Below are positions 1-13,740 of a DNA stretch of 64,000 bases, one piece after another. The position numbers and the translations under genes are program-made. The DNA is from Tillus elongatus (lineage: Eukaryota; Arthropoda; Insecta; Coleoptera; Cleridae): the NCBI GenBank assembly GCA_964006375.1, contig OZ023265.1:6551160-6615159 (forward strand). Direction: 5' to 3'. Within the stretch, counting starts at the first letter, position 1, and every line of letters begins with the position of its first letter. Below the pieces are notes generated by a model. The model saw only the letters and a program-made list of their open reading frames with translations. It ran no database searches and was not told the origin of the DNA.

Positions 1-1015
1 CACCGCCCTGTCCCTGAGCATGGAACCGATCCACCTGCAGCAGGTCTCCTCTATTCCACGCTCCCTGACAGCTGCCAGAACTAACCCGAATGAGGTGTTG
101 CTGAAGGCCCCCTCTATGTCTAGGAAGGCCCCCAGCGTCACCTCCCTGTTCTCCGGCGTATTCTCCAGTTTCAGCACCAGTTGGTGCAATGCTGCTTCTG
201 TTGAGACTCCTGCTCTGTATGCATATTGTCCGCAGTGTAGGGGATATGCTTCCAGTACACCGCCCCTAATGTGCCGGTCAAGCAGTTTTTTCACTGTTTT
301 TAACAAGAAGGACATGAGACTTATTGGCATAAGGAACTTTCCCTGGTCTGTTGGACGTCCAGGTTTAAGAATGAATACAACCCTAGCCAGTCTCCATGCC
401 CTCGGAATGTACCCTAGAGCCAGGCTGGTTCTCATAATGAGGGTAAGCGCCGGTATATCTATTCCCTGTTGAAGCATGATGGGCATTATTCCATCAAATC
501 CCGGGGATTTGTATGGCTTAAATATGTCAATGGCCCATCTGATTTTGCTCCAAGTAACTACCTCTTTAGCGACTGTCCAGTCTATTCTAGATGCCCGCCT
601 ATGACGCGCCTCTCTTTCTGAGTGTTTCCAGTCCGGAGGTGATTAGTTTATTATGTCATAGCCGGGTAAGTGTGTCTGGAGTAAGATTTCCATAGTTTCC
701 TCCCCCGAGCTTGTAAAGTCTCCCGTGGATATCCTAAGGGCGCCTATGTTGGCCTGAGTGCCCTTGGACCGGATCTTGTGTAGTCGATCACTCTCGCAAG
801 TGTTCTCCACTTCCTCGCAGTGCCTCCTCCACTACTCCTTCTTGGCGTCCCTCAGTCTTTTGTTATAGGTCGTTAGGGCCTGTCTATATTCATCCCATGT
901 TCCCGACTTTTTGGCCGCGTTAAACAGCTTACGAACTTGCGTTCTCCTTTGCCTGAGGTCCTCGTTCCACCACGGGACGTTCCTGTTGGATGCCCTACTT
1001 TTCAGAGGGCAGTGT
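1..1015 (-). pseudogene. RNase H-type LINE: linker and RT start, partial
   Basis: Read on the minus strand, this encodes the segment between endonuclease and reverse transcriptase (VPWWNEDL, then RKLFNAAKK) and the first RT blocks. Visible RT landmarks are SPGFDGIMPIMLQQG, the ARVVFILKPGRP block and the motif A region ALGAFLDIEGAFSNTSF, followed by WIGSMLRD at the window edge. The element therefore continues beyond position 1. I-, R1- and LOA-type LINEs with a terminal RNase H have this RT style, and RNase H tails of a matching type lie at 6.2, 13.7 and 28.5 kb. No uninterrupted ORF covers the stretch, so I call it a decayed copy. The plus-strand ORF across 20-472 is its antisense shadow. Confidence 0.8.
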
Positions 1016-1844
1016 TAAACCTTGCTCATGTTCGAAATCTTCCAGATACTAGAATACTATTTTTCTTTCTTGTGGATGAGTTTTGGCCATCGAAGGGTTT
1101 GCTATTTAGTTTAATCTCAGTTTGTTATTGAGCTGCTGACTTTTTTCGCTTGCATTTATGTTACGTCATTGACGTATCATCCTTATTGACTAGAATTACA
1201 AGCGTAGCTTTGATTTTGATAGACTCTAATGATAAGAATAACAATTTAGTTATAATTTGCGTACGTTTACCTTCCTTTACACATTCACTCACTAATCTAG
1301 ATTAAATTCTTTCGTCTTTATACTTTCCAACGTAAACTGAAATATTTATATCAGATTATTCCAAATCTAATCTCAGTAGGTTATGGTTTTATAAGCGGCC
1401 ACAGACTGAATTAAGCGAAATCACATAACGTAATGACGACTGAAATGAATTGGCTGAGCTTATTAAAATTGTAAATGCATCACGTTTTCTGGAGTGTTTT
1501 GTTTGACTCTCACTTTCTAAATACCAGCAAAAAATATGAATTGAATGCAACAAAATCGCCTTTGTTGAAGACACGGCTACGGTGGCTGCATACGCATTGT
1601 TCCAGATGTATAGGGTAATTCTGATCGCTTGGTCTGCTGCTGGTTTCGATACTTCTAAATTAATTCATTTAAAGAACGAAATTGGAAATAATAACAATGT
1701 AATCAGGCAGACTGTAACTCAGTTGGTAAGGGATTATCTCACAATTTTAGACGATTTAAGTGTGCTTTAAAGCAAAAATTCATTTTCATGAATCTGTTCG
1801 ATTTACGACATATTTTACGCGCTTTGTCAGAATTAATAAAAAAA
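1016..1844. other. AT-rich stretch with no recognisable gene
   Basis: Only short ORFs without recognisable motifs are present. I see no RNA gene or element terminus. Confidence 0.5.
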
Positions 1845-1846
1845 CT

Positions 1847-1880
1847 TTGGATGCAGCAAGTGCGCTATGGTAGCAAATAT
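1847..1880 (-). repeat. TA-core right-arm end, solo
   Basis: Contains the hairpin end of the TA-core family read on the minus strand (GATGCAGCAAGTGCG followed by CTATGGTAGC). No matching left arm in the same orientation lies next to it, so it is a fragment. Confidence 0.55.
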
Positions 1881-1989
1881 TTATTAAAATGCTTTTAATG
1901 TCAATTTTTCTCTAACTGAAACACATCAAATTTAGTAGATAGTATAATCTTTATAGTAGAATACAGTTGTACAGACTTCTTCTCCGGCT

Positions 1990-2128
1990 TCTAGCAAATT
2001 TTCATTAAGAAAAATTCGCTAATAGAGAGGTGAATAGAGGATGAAAAGCTTTCAGAAAAATTTCTTCATATGAGCGCGAATTTGGGTCCCTTATAACCCA
2101 AAACCAAGGTCCATTAAAATTGTTTTAT

Positions 2129-2219
<91 letters not shown>

Positions 2220-2440
2220 AGCGATAAACCAAAAATACTGAACTTGGCAAAAATCTTGTTTGGGCGAAAACCGAGGTCGAGTTCGTTAATTAGCTTTTAT
2301 GTTCAATTTTTTCCGGTGGAAAATCAGGGAAAACTTTTTGAAAACTGTATATTTTTGTATCAGAGTAACTGGAATGAGACTTTACATGTGGCTAGAAATA
2401 GTGCAAATAAACCTATGTTGTGAATTTTAAGTAATTTGAT
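1990..2440 (+). repeat. TA-core element, left half
   Basis: The left arm (TTTTCATTAAG, then AATTCGCTAATAGAGAGG) leads through a block with GAGCGCGAATTTGGG to a TA array and then a diverged body (GCGATAAACCAAAAATA, GTTCGTTAATTAGC). No right arm is present in this orientation. Confidence 0.6.
2132..2216. repeat. (TA)n microsatellite, about 85 bp
   Basis: Pure TA dinucleotide array forming the core of the flanking TA-core copy. Confidence 0.97.
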
Positions 2441-2549
2441 ACACAATATTTAGAGTTTTTTCCAAATTAAAAATAAAATTCCAAAGTCATGCGTTGAGAT
2501 AACTTAGTGGTTGAAGTCCAATGCCTAACAGACAGAGTAGTAAGCTGCC

Positions 2550-2875
2550 ACGCGTAGATTGATTCATACAGTTTCAGTACAGCATCGATATATTATGCCT
2601 GGCATAATATAGCAGAAATGTAAACAAAATCAAGCCAAGTTTCTATAGAAATGATTATAAAATAATTTCTTTTATGTTTAAACTTAAACATAAGACGTCA
2701 TATAAGACCGAAAGAGTCGTGGGAAGTGTTTCAATGGTAATTCTACGAATTCTGTTATTAATTACGTATTCTTTGAATATAATATCCCGGGCATGAACCC
2801 GATCTAAAGTATCACGCAAATAAAACGTTAGTTGAATTATACTTAGATGGCGCCGGGGACATCGCCCTTGCCTCC
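2550..2875 (+). repeat. Long TA-core subfamily copy, left part (split by LINE)
   Basis: Closely matches 22505-22835 of the intact copy (shared landmarks AACTTAAACATAAGACG, GATCTAAAGTATCACGC, CTTAGATGG). It stops at a tRNA-like core and resumes at 3952, on the far side of a LINE insertion. The last 15 bases, 2861-2875, form the left copy of the target duplication. Confidence 0.75.
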
Positions 2876-3310
2876 AACTGATCAGAAAAGGACACGCTGC
2901 CCTAAAAACAGTCTATCCCCTACTAAAAAGTGCATCACTGAGCACTAAAAACAAACTACTAATTTACAAGATGATTATTAGACCCATCATCACATATGGG
3001 GCCCCTGTTTGATGCAGCATATCAAATACCAAATACAGAAAACTTAGCGTCTTTGAGAACAAGTGTTTAAGACTAATCACCGGGGGAAACAGATACTCAA
3101 AAATCTCTGACATGATAAGAAGAACGCACATCACACCAATCAAAGAATATGTACTGTCTTTATCAGAAAACTTCTACGAGACGCAAACAAACAACAGCCA
3201 ACTAACCAGACGAATTCTTACAACCAGAACAGACAATCCCCATATAACATTTAAGCATAAACTCTCATTTTCAAGAACAAAATTCGGAACTTAAAGAACC
3301 CCAAAAATCA
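2876..3310 (+). pseudogene. Jockey-like RT C-terminal fragment
   Basis: Conceptual translation shows the region after the RT palm in Jockey-clade LINEs: LKTVYPLLKSASLSTKNKL, then IIRPIITYGAPV, a stop where most relatives have W, then KLSVFENKCLRLITG and ISDMIRRTHITPIKEYV. The EN and catalytic RT domains are absent. It is a dead copy with at least one in-frame stop. Confidence 0.7.
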
Positions 3311-3371
3311 ACAGGCAATACCGTAGATATTAGGCAGCACAACCAAACTTAGGTATCTAAGATACAGTATA

Positions 3372-3500
3372 AATGTGTGTGTGTTTTGTTTCTTTAACGT
3401 CGGCCTATTTCCGTGACTATGGCCGATCACCGACGCCAGGGAGCAGTTTCACCTTACTATCCTGGAAATTTTGCCGAACCCCTGCCTTTATGTAAGGAGG
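3372..3500 (-). repeat. SINE 3'-body fragment
   Basis: Reverse complement of the body of the tRNA-related SINE at 17655-18064 (shared: TTTCTTTAACGTCGGCC, GGCCGATCACCGACGCC, TTTTGCCGAACCCCTGCC). The tRNA-like head is missing. Confidence 0.7.
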
Positions 3501-3678
3501 GTAGTATAAATGTTAATGTGTATATAGTGTAAATAATTATAAGATAATTTGGTCATTTTTAAATCAAAAACAAAATAATGTTAAGGCAGGTTTTCCCTAA
3601 TTTTCCTGCTAATTAAAATTAACAAACTTAAGAACACAGTAGGAACAACATAAAAACCATAGATAGCATTTTTCTTAA

Positions 3679-3679
<1 letters not shown>

Positions 3680-3756
<77 letters not shown>
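3680..3756. repeat. (TA)n microsatellite, about 77 bp
   Basis: Pure TA array inside the LINE insertion. No TA-core arms are recognisable next to it. Confidence 0.97.
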
Positions 3757-3759
<3 letters not shown>

Positions 3760-3951
3760 CTTTATTATATTCAAAATATGTAAACATAAATCATGGATAA
3801 ATCTTAAGATAGGAGCCATGTTTATACTAAGGAAATTGTAAAATAATATTGTTAGATGTCTAGTTTTCTCTGTTCATAGACTAAAACTTTCTACCTAACA
3901 TATTGTGATATTTTTAACCCATGAATTATGAATAAATATTTTGAAATTGAA

Positions 3952-4625
3952 ATTGCCCTTGACTCCTAGGCAGAAGGTTACGCGATCGAATCCAGTTTGA
4001 TAAAATTATGTTTTTGTTTTTTTTTTTTATTTTGACATTTTGATAAACAATAGTGTACAGATTTGATACGTTTTGAACAAGATCTCATTTTTGTTTAAAA
4101 CGCCTAAATAGGTTTGTCACCTTTGAGTCTGAAATTATAATTTTGTTATTGTTGATATTGAAAAAGCAGGTTTGATTAGGTTGACTAAAACGAAATCATA
4201 CTGGCGATTAATAAGAAAAAATAACTGCTACGCTTATAATTTGGCAGATACTTTACTTTTCTAAATATGAATTGAGTTTCCTTCTGGAAATATTCTGTAT
4301 AACTTTAATGAAATTTGTAATACAAGTTTCTTTTAGAGAGACTTACAATATCTACAGATATAGCAAAATCTAGTTCTTTAGCTTAATATAAAATTGGGTT
4401 TTGGACATTTTTCTCAAAATGAGGTAGAACGCAAGATTTTTTCGATAATAGAGAGATATCGATGGTAACACGTTAAAAAGATTTCTTCAAATGTGCGTGT
4501 ACTAGGACCTCTAAAATCGATCTTCAAGGTCTGTGTAAGTTTAAAGTATTAACTTTACTAATATGCCTTATAATAAGAGCGTAAAATTCTTATAAAAATT
4601 CGCTACTATAACGCACTTGCCCCCT
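3952..4625 (+). repeat. Long TA-core subfamily copy, right part
   Basis: Continuation of 2550-2875 after the LINE. It is collinear with 22820-23462 of the intact copy (GTTACGCGATCGAATC, GATTAGGTTGACTAAAACG, GATCTTCAAGGTCTGTG) and ends in the right-arm motif GCTACTATAACGCACTTGC. The hairpin is cut short by CCCCTCCC. Confidence 0.75.
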
Positions 4626-5290
4626 CCCGAAATTTTTCTTTCTAATCTGTATAAGTTGCTCAAAAATTCCGGACTGGAGGATATATTTCTGTGGTATTAA
4701 TCTGTGTTCGATTTCCGATGGTTGTTTATTTTGTCGCTGGTTATCTGTTGGATATTTTTATGTTCTATGTAATCAAAACGGCTCCAAAATCCTGGGCGAA
4801 AGAATTGTTTCATATGCTTTGACTTAATAAGCTCATTATGTAATGCGAATATACTGTTTTAACGAAAGAGCCCACTTACTTGTATCTGTCTTAAGCTCTA
4901 GTTGTAACAATTAAATTCACTCAGCATATTTAATCTTTCCAATCTCCGTAGCCTTGATGTAAATAGCGGTAAATCGAATTACAAGCATTAGTTATAAAAT
5001 AAATAGCCAGTCTCGTATGTGGTTACTTGCAAGAGTGCCGTTCAATTAAAGGGGAGTGCCGTATATGAAAAAGAAAAGAATGCCAGTAATGTCATTAGAC
5101 TTTAATTGCTGTTTCTGTAAAACTCTTGATGATAGGTGTAAAATAAACAGTATACAAGATATTTTTCTAATTTTCTAATTGTTGATTTGACGCCCAATAC
5201 TTGAGAATAACTAAGTGAAGATTAGAACCAGTGATAAGCACTGATAAGTACACTTCAAGAACCCAAATCGCCACAACATATATTTTTAAA
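4626..5290. other. No recognisable feature
   Basis: AT-rich sequence without ORFs of note. The last 60 bases resemble the flank of the hammerhead-bearing repeat (AAGTACACTTCAAGAACCC). Confidence 0.45.
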
Positions 5291-5336
5291 GACCTGATGA
5301 TCGTTTAACTAACTAGGTTAGAGTCATCAGAGGATG
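5291..5336 (-). ncRNA. Hammerhead-ribozyme-like motif
   Basis: On the minus strand: CTGATGA, a 6-bp stem II candidate (TCTAAC with GTTAGT, one G-T wobble), an AAAC block, and GATCATC as the putative cleavage triplet region. Stem I could pair TCC with AGG. An extra base sits between CTGATGA and stem II compared with the canonical hammerhead. The flank matches the repeats at 15.4, 16.7, 27.1 and 43.4 kb, which I assign to Penelope-like pseudo-LTRs. Confidence 0.4.
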
Positions 5337-5602
5337 AAAAATTCTAGCCAACATGTTTTACAGTAATATCGAAAAAGACTTTTATGCAACGAATAAATAT
5401 TCATGTAATTATTACATATTTATAATGTTAATTACATTATAAGTTGAAACGCAGTAAGAGCGTTATAGTTATAGTGATCTTCATAAGTTTTGTAATAATA
5501 AACCATAAGTGAAGAGAAGTATGCAACAATGTCGTAGGAACAAGAGCCAGTAGAAACATTTGTAAACTAGGAGATCCTGAAGAAGATGAACAAGATTAAT
5601 AT
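5337..5602. other. No recognisable feature
   Basis: AT-rich spacer between the hammerhead-like motif and a LINE tail. Confidence 0.4.
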
Positions 5603-5887
5603 ATTATATTTCGACAACACACCACGAGGGGTTACAGCCTAAATACTATTGTACCGTGGGTCTCGACAAGGAGGAATGAGGCAATTTGTTATTTCTGGAC
5701 TTGAAGGTTTGGAGGTTCGGAGGAGAAGGAAAAACATGTGCCGGCAAGGTATTCCACAACTTGGAAGTCCTCGGGACAAAAGAGCGGGCATAACAAGATT
5801 TTCTATGTCTGGTGACCTGGGCAGTAAAAGGGTGCATTCGCTCTGTTTTCCTGGTACATCTGTTGTAGGCAGCAGGTGGAGGAACTA
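5603..5887 (-). mobile_element. Jockey-like LINE 3' end (family J)
   Basis: Minus-strand reading gives the family J C-terminus (TAQVTRHRKSCYARSF, VPRTSKLWNTLPAHVF, PPNLQTFKSRNNKLP) followed by the family 3' end GTATTTAGGCTGTAA and a short A-rich tail near 5603. The RT and EN are truncated away. The same tail is present at 21.1, 34.1 and 59.2 kb. Confidence 0.8.
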
Positions 5888-6049
5888 TGAATGTATATTT
5901 TTTTCAATTCCTGATTACTTCGGTTTAACTCGACAGAACTTAATGAGTTTCGACTCGTTAAAAGACCTTTGCTTGGTCTACCAATTGCGTTTATTTCAGG
6001 TTTTTTCTGTATCTTACAGGCACCGAAAGAGGGCGCTGTATCAATTGTT

Positions 6050-6217
6050 AGGTTATGTTGCTGTTTTTGTGGGCTCCGAAGGGTGTAATCCGCGCTTACT
6101 TGAAGAAATTTTATAAAAATGTAAAAGTCGTTATTTATAAGCGAAATTTTCTTTATGAAAAATCGCTGAAAGCTGAAAGTGACCCAAATATGGGTTCTGA
6201 GGGTCCTAGTTTGTTCC
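6050..6217 (-). repeat. TA-core left-arm blocks, fragmentary
   Basis: Two degenerate reversed copies of the left-arm block are visible, around GGGCTCCGAAGGGTG (6069) and TATGGGTTCTGAGGGTCC (6189). The second abuts the RNase H LINE, so the LINE probably inserted into a TA-core copy. Confidence 0.5.
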
Positions 6218-7335
6218 CCTTAGGGCTCCTCCGCATCTTTGCCGCCCCGGTAGCACCGCAGTCTTTGTGCATGCCCTTTGTGTTTTCTACTCCACCCATT
6301 CCAAAATCACTGTGCCTTGAACTAGTCTGCACAGCAATTGGTAGGGTGAAGTTTTATATTGCTCTGTCTCCGGTGTAGGCTGTCCGTAGATCAGATGTCT
6401 TTTGCGGTCGGGAGCTTTACACTCGCACAAGATATGCTGGGATGATTCCTCCCCCTCGCCGCAGAGTCTACATGCCAAGTCCCCCTCGAACCGTCCCATT
6501 TTATGCTGGTGTTTCTTGGCATCCATGTGTCCCGTCAAGAGTCCTGTTATGTTCCTGAGCTGTCGTCTGCTGAGGTTTAGCAGCTCCACAGCTCTCTTTG
6601 AACTAGGATCCCCAATTAGTGCCTTCCCATGTTTGAGCATTGAACAATCTGTCCAGTATGCCTTATGCTATTTCCTGACCCAGGACTTGATGGTTCCCCT
6701 GGTCGTGCCTTTCTACGCGCCCAGGACCGGATCTGGTCCAATAAATGATGATGCTGATCCTCTCTTCACAAGACGGTCAGCTTCTTCATTGCCTTTTACC
6801 CTCGAGTGACCCCGGCATCCAGATGAGGATGACCTCATTCTGCCCAGGTTGCTCGTCTAATCTCGGCATTCATTAACCAGCTTGGAATTTACTGGGCTGC
6901 TTGGGGCCTAAAGGCTGCCTGGCTGTCTGTGGCTATGGGGATCCGCTTGTTGGTGTAGCCCCACTGCTTGTTCTCTTGCACTCAGTGCAAGATTGCATAC
7001 ATTTCGGCCCCGAGGGAAATACTGTGACTTACCCTCGGTTCTTCTAAATAAACGCCTGTCCCCGTCTTACAGCTCCACGGATCCGTCCGTGAACCAGACG
7101 AGCTCGTCATGTGGTAGGCCCGGCGTCTCCCCTCGCCATGCCTCGCGGTCGGGGATTTCCACTGTAAACTTATTTTCCCTACATATTCGTTGGCTCGCGA
7201 AGTCTAACCTTATTTAAAGCATGAGCTCCTTCACGATCTCCTGAATCTTGCAGTGGCCCCTGCAGCCTGGGTTGGCCTTCAATGTATCGTTGCAGGCTAA
7301 TCTGTATAGTCCTCGCCTGGCCTACCCCATAATAA
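6218..7335 (-). pseudogene. RNase H-type LINE, 3' portion
   Basis: The minus strand carries an RNase H-like domain (SRTDPWSCKTGTGVY, then GAEMYAILH, ATDSQAAF). It is followed by a C-terminal region with LLNLSRRQLRNITGLLTGH and a CCHC-like cluster CRLCGEGEESSQHILCEC near residues 60-77 of the ORF at 6287-6640. The ORF ends VILEWVE. Retroelement RNase H removes RNA from the RNA/cDNA hybrid. Several frame breaks lie upstream of 6640, and the RT is missing. The 3' UTR contains the CCGCCCCGGTAGCACCGCA block, shared with the copies at 13.7, 26.0 and 28.5 kb. Confidence 0.8.
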
Positions 7336-7344
7336 CTAAGCGTA

Positions 7345-7369
7345 GGGGGGTGGGGGTGGTGGGGTGGGC
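7345..7369 (+). other. G-rich run, G-quadruplex-forming pattern
   Basis: Four guanine runs of three or more bases separated by one to four bases (GGGGGG T GGGGG TGGT GGGG T GGG). This fits the sequence pattern for an intramolecular G-quadruplex and is conspicuous in such AT-rich DNA. Confidence 0.5.
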
Positions 7370-8098
7370 TTTACGGGTGGTGGTGCAGATTCAGCAACAC
7401 CTCCATGGCGGCTATTGTGGTTGAGGTCATGTTTGCGCCAGATTGAATTTTTTTTTTCAAAATTCAATAATTGCGATTTCCTCGGGAGCGAATTTATTAT
7501 ACGAAAATTCGCTAAAAGGCAGATTCTTACCACTGGACTACCGAGGTTGCAAAGCAGAAAATAAAACACATTGAAATACTTTCTTTCATTAGTTAAAATA
7601 AATCTGGATTTATTAGCTGTCATTGGTAATTGATTTTACAAAACTTGGGGCTTTGGAAAATCCCATGAAAATAACCACAGAAAGATTAATCACGTTTCCA
7701 ATATATTAGTGGCAAAACTAAACGTGCAACTAAATATTTTATAACATATTTCATTTATTTTTTTCTTCGATTATTGATGTTTCTCTGGAAAAAAGTGTGA
7801 ATCATAACGTACATATTTTTCAATGTCGTAAGCAAGGTTGTAAAAAAGTTATCCGGTATTAAACTTAGCAAAATGTGCACTTTATTATGTTATGGTTATC
7901 AGAATGTATTTTGCTTACTCAGTTTTAATTAAATCAACCCACGCAGGCAATTGTTTCCTGAAAAGTAGTAAAAAATTAATGTTGCTAATTTCATCTGTAA
8001 AATTCATACTTTTTTTTCTTATGATTCAGAGCGTTGCTACGCTCGCTTTTAGCCAATTTTTTGTAAAACTAAAAATTCACTAATGAACAGATCTGTAA

Positions 8099-8103
<5 letters not shown>
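7370..8103. repeat. Degenerate TA-core arm plus unassigned sequence
   Basis: Around 7440-7515 a short inverted repeat (ATTGAATTTT and AAAATTCAAT) and GCGAATTTATTATACGAAAA resemble a decayed left arm. The rest is AT-rich without recognisable genes. Confidence 0.35.

Positions 8104-8189
<86 letters not shown>
8104..8189. repeat. (TA)n microsatellite, about 86 bp
   Basis: Pure TA array ending exactly where the TIR transposon starts. With the array at 10426 it probably formed one tract before the insertion. Confidence 0.97.
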
Positions 8190-8192
<3 letters not shown>

Positions 8193-8790
8193 GGTGATTC
8201 ATAAGTGGTGACCAAAAATGAAACCCCATATTCTTTGAACAATTTTAGAGAGGGTATGTTCTACAAAAAATTTTCCTATAATGCTTCATTAAAAAGATAC
8301 TGGGTGTTGAAGTTGAATTTCAAGAAATAAAATTTTCTAATTTTTTAAAAAGTAGCACATATATTTTGCAGAAACTTCGCATGTGTTGGCTGCTATGTAA
8401 GGCGCGTATTCTACCATAACAATTGAATCGGCTAATCCAGCAGTGGCGAGCGTACCCACATGTCATTGGTTATCCCTCAAGAAAAAAACGGGTAAGCCAA
8501 TGAATATTTTTTTTAATTTTATTTTTTGAATCTTACTTTCATTTGTGAACAAAATGACTCTCTTGATAATTTTCTGCACGACGCTTATTTTACGAGTAAG
8601 CAATGAATCAGGTAAGTGTTTTAGAGCTCAGTTCATGATTTTTAACCAGTCGTTGTTTGGTAGAAAATCGCAAGGATACACTTTTATCAGGCTTATAGTA
8701 ATTTATTTATTACAATAAATGTTCAAAAATGCCTCCATTGGCCTGAATACACACACGACATCTTTTTAATCTGAAAAATTTAATGTCTTG
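8190..8790 (+). repeat. Left terminal inverted repeat, about 601 bp
   Basis: Inverse complement of 9823-10423 with scattered mismatches. Its inner 80 bases (8710-8790) duplicate, in antisense, the last 26 codons of the transposase gene, so the TIR extends into coding sequence. Confidence 0.85.
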
Positions 8791-9822
8791 ATAATTTTTT
8801 GTACGACGATTATCTTTGTTGTATTTTAGTAAGTAGTAGTCTGGTTTGCCAAAGTGGTCGTTAAGTGTCACTTGACGTTTAGGTTAACAAGTTATTATTT
8901 TGAATAGGTGTAAGTGGTAAACTTTATAAAATTGCAAAATTTTCTACTCTTTTACTTCTTATAATGGAGTACACCTCAGAAAAGTATGCAGATATAATTT
9001 TTATCTTTGGATATGCTGATGGAAATGCTCTAGCTGCTTGTCGGAAATATCAACGTAGGTTTCACACTCGCTGTCAACCTACACCAAGGGTTTTTTCTCG
9101 ATCGTTTTCAAGACTTCGGCAGTGCGGTATTTGACAACGTCCTGACGCTAGAGCTAATGGTAGAAGACAACATCAACTTGAAGACGAAGAGAGAGTGGTG
9201 ATGCAGTGATGGATCAACCTTCTACAAGTACTCGGAGGATTGCCACGCAGTTACAATATTCTCAAAGCTTTGTTTGGATAACTTTACATCAAGAAGCCTT
9301 ACATCCATATTATCGACAGAATGTTCATTGCCTTCTACCTGGAGATAATGTGCATCGACGAGTCTTTTGTGAATGGATGTTGAAAATGAAGAATCAAACA
9401 ATCAACATAGATTTTCCATTAATTTATGGTGTGATATTTTTAACGGCTCACTGTTCATGGAAGTCCTGCCACAACGTTTAAATGGATCTTTGTACTTAGC
9501 GCTCCTAGAAAACCGTGTAGAAAACATTCCAAATGACATTCCACTAGCAACAAGAGGTATAATGTGGTACCAGCATGACGGTTCACCAGCGCATCATAGT
9601 CGAAACGTTGTTACATCGCTACATGAACATTATAATGAAATATGGATTGGCAGAACTGGACCAATACATTGGCCTGCAAGATCACCGGACTTAAACCCAC
9701 TTGACTTCTATCTTTGGGGTGATTTTAAGCGACTCGTCTACAGTGAACAAATCAATAAACCAGAGCAGCTACAACAACTGATAAATAATGCTTTTCGTCA
9801 TATTCAAGCAACAATGAATCCT

Positions 9823-11160
<1,338 letters not shown>

Positions 11161-11260
11161 AGTCTGGACGCAGCAAGTGCGTTTTGGAAGTGAAATTTCA
11201 TTAAAATGTTTTTAACAGCAAATATGTCTCTCTAATGCAAGCCGGCATCAATCTGGTATA
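11161..11260 (-). repeat. TA-core right-arm end, fragment
   Basis: Starts with GTCTGGACGCAGCAAGTGCG and continues into TTTTTAACAGCAAATATG, the reversed right arm of the TA-core family. It breaks off after about 100 bp. Confidence 0.65.
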
Positions 11261-11403
11261 TATTTGAGCTCATCAGTGTGTTATACCAGCAATAATTAAA
11301 ACATATCTAAACTACTTGGCTTAACGTAGCCAAATTCTGTACGAAACGTGAGATCTACAACCTACTGATATCTAGTTCCTTGTTTCGTCCTAGATGTCAG
11401 TAG

Positions 11404-11405
<2 letters not shown>

Positions 11406-11467
<62 letters not shown>
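11406..11467. repeat. (TA)n microsatellite, about 62 bp
   Basis: Pure TA array. The flanks are not clearly TA-core arms. Confidence 0.95.
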
Positions 11468-11468
<1 letters not shown>

Positions 11469-11699
11469 TTATGGTCTGTTTTTTCCTGAAGAGTTGTGCT
11501 ATATTTTGCTGGGTTTAGTTTCGTGGAAACTTGTTCATTTATAAACAAAAATTAAAAGAACACGTGTGTGTTTGAGTCAACGACGTCTCGCTGCCCAATG
11601 CGCGGTTTCCTCAGGTTTTTTTTAAAATTTTATTTTCTATTAATCTGTTATCAACAAACTGTAAAAATTACTGCATTTAACATTTCCGATTGAGCGCTG

Positions 11700-12962
<1,263 letters not shown>

Positions 12963-13019
12963 AGAATTGAGTTTTCCTTTAAAGCATTGGAAGATATGTT
13001 TTGACAAATCGTTTACATT

Positions 13020-13108
13020 CATATCCCACCTGTGTGTGGTACACCATCACTTAACTGTATTCGTTTAAAAAATACCTTAATTATCTATCGTTTGTTGGAA
13101 GTCCAACC

Positions 13109-13184
<76 letters not shown>

Positions 13185-13740
13185 ACGATAACTCAAGAAA
13201 TAGTCGATACAACTACAACTAAAGCTTGATGTGAATACTCTTTAATGGATTAGTTCGTTAGCATTCGAGCAGTTTTCCATCAAAATTTTATTTTCTTCTG
13301 TCAGACTTTTTTATCTTCGAAAATAACAGATTTATTTAATGACATTTGTTATACAGGCAATTTATGAGGAGGACAATACGTAACAAATTTAAAGCTTTCA
13401 GCTTTTGGAAAGCCGAGTTATTTAATTATTACATTTAAATTTTCTTCGGAAAAATTTCTGTATGTACAAAAATGACAATGAAAATCGGTACACATCTTGC
13501 CTATCTACATACTATAATGCGTACCAAATTTCAAGTTTATAGTTTTAGGGGACACTATAACCAATTACATTTTTTCTATGCGAATTTCTTAAAAAAATAA
13601 CAAAGTTATTTGCACAAAATTCGATACCCACACATTACCCAAATAGATAAAATATAGCGCATGCCAAATATCACGTTTGTAGATTGAAGGGAAATTAAAT
13701 TATAGGCTTTAAAAATAATGTTTGTCCTATTTTACCATCA
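13020..13740 (+). repeat. Diverged TA-core body with (TA)n at 13115-13181
   Basis: The array is followed by CACGATAACTCAAGAAATAG, ATTAGTTCGTTAGC, and two repeated blocks that resemble the body unit (TTTTCTTCGGAAAAATTTC; GCGTACCAAATTTCAAG; ATTTCTTAAAAAAATAAC). No right-arm hairpin is reached before the LINE begins. Confidence 0.55.

Larger units (their letters stand above)
2876..3951 (+). mobile_element. 5'-truncated Jockey-like LINE insertion
   Basis: This insert is bounded by a 15-bp imperfect target-site duplication (2861-2875 and 3952-3966, two mismatches). It interrupts a repeat whose uninterrupted form is seen at 22.5 kb. It starts in RT C-terminal coding sequence, contains a reversed SINE tail and a TA array, and ends in an AATAAA-containing A-rich tail (3930-3951). 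Severe 5' truncation plus a target duplication is typical of target-primed reverse transcription. Confidence 0.7.

Noticed and set aside
20..472. 150-codon plus-strand ORF
   Set aside because: It is the antisense of a recognisable LINE reverse transcriptase on the minus strand.
6402..6809. 135-codon plus-strand ORF (and the similar one at 28676-29083)
   Set aside because: Antisense shadows of the RNase H LINE C-terminal region.
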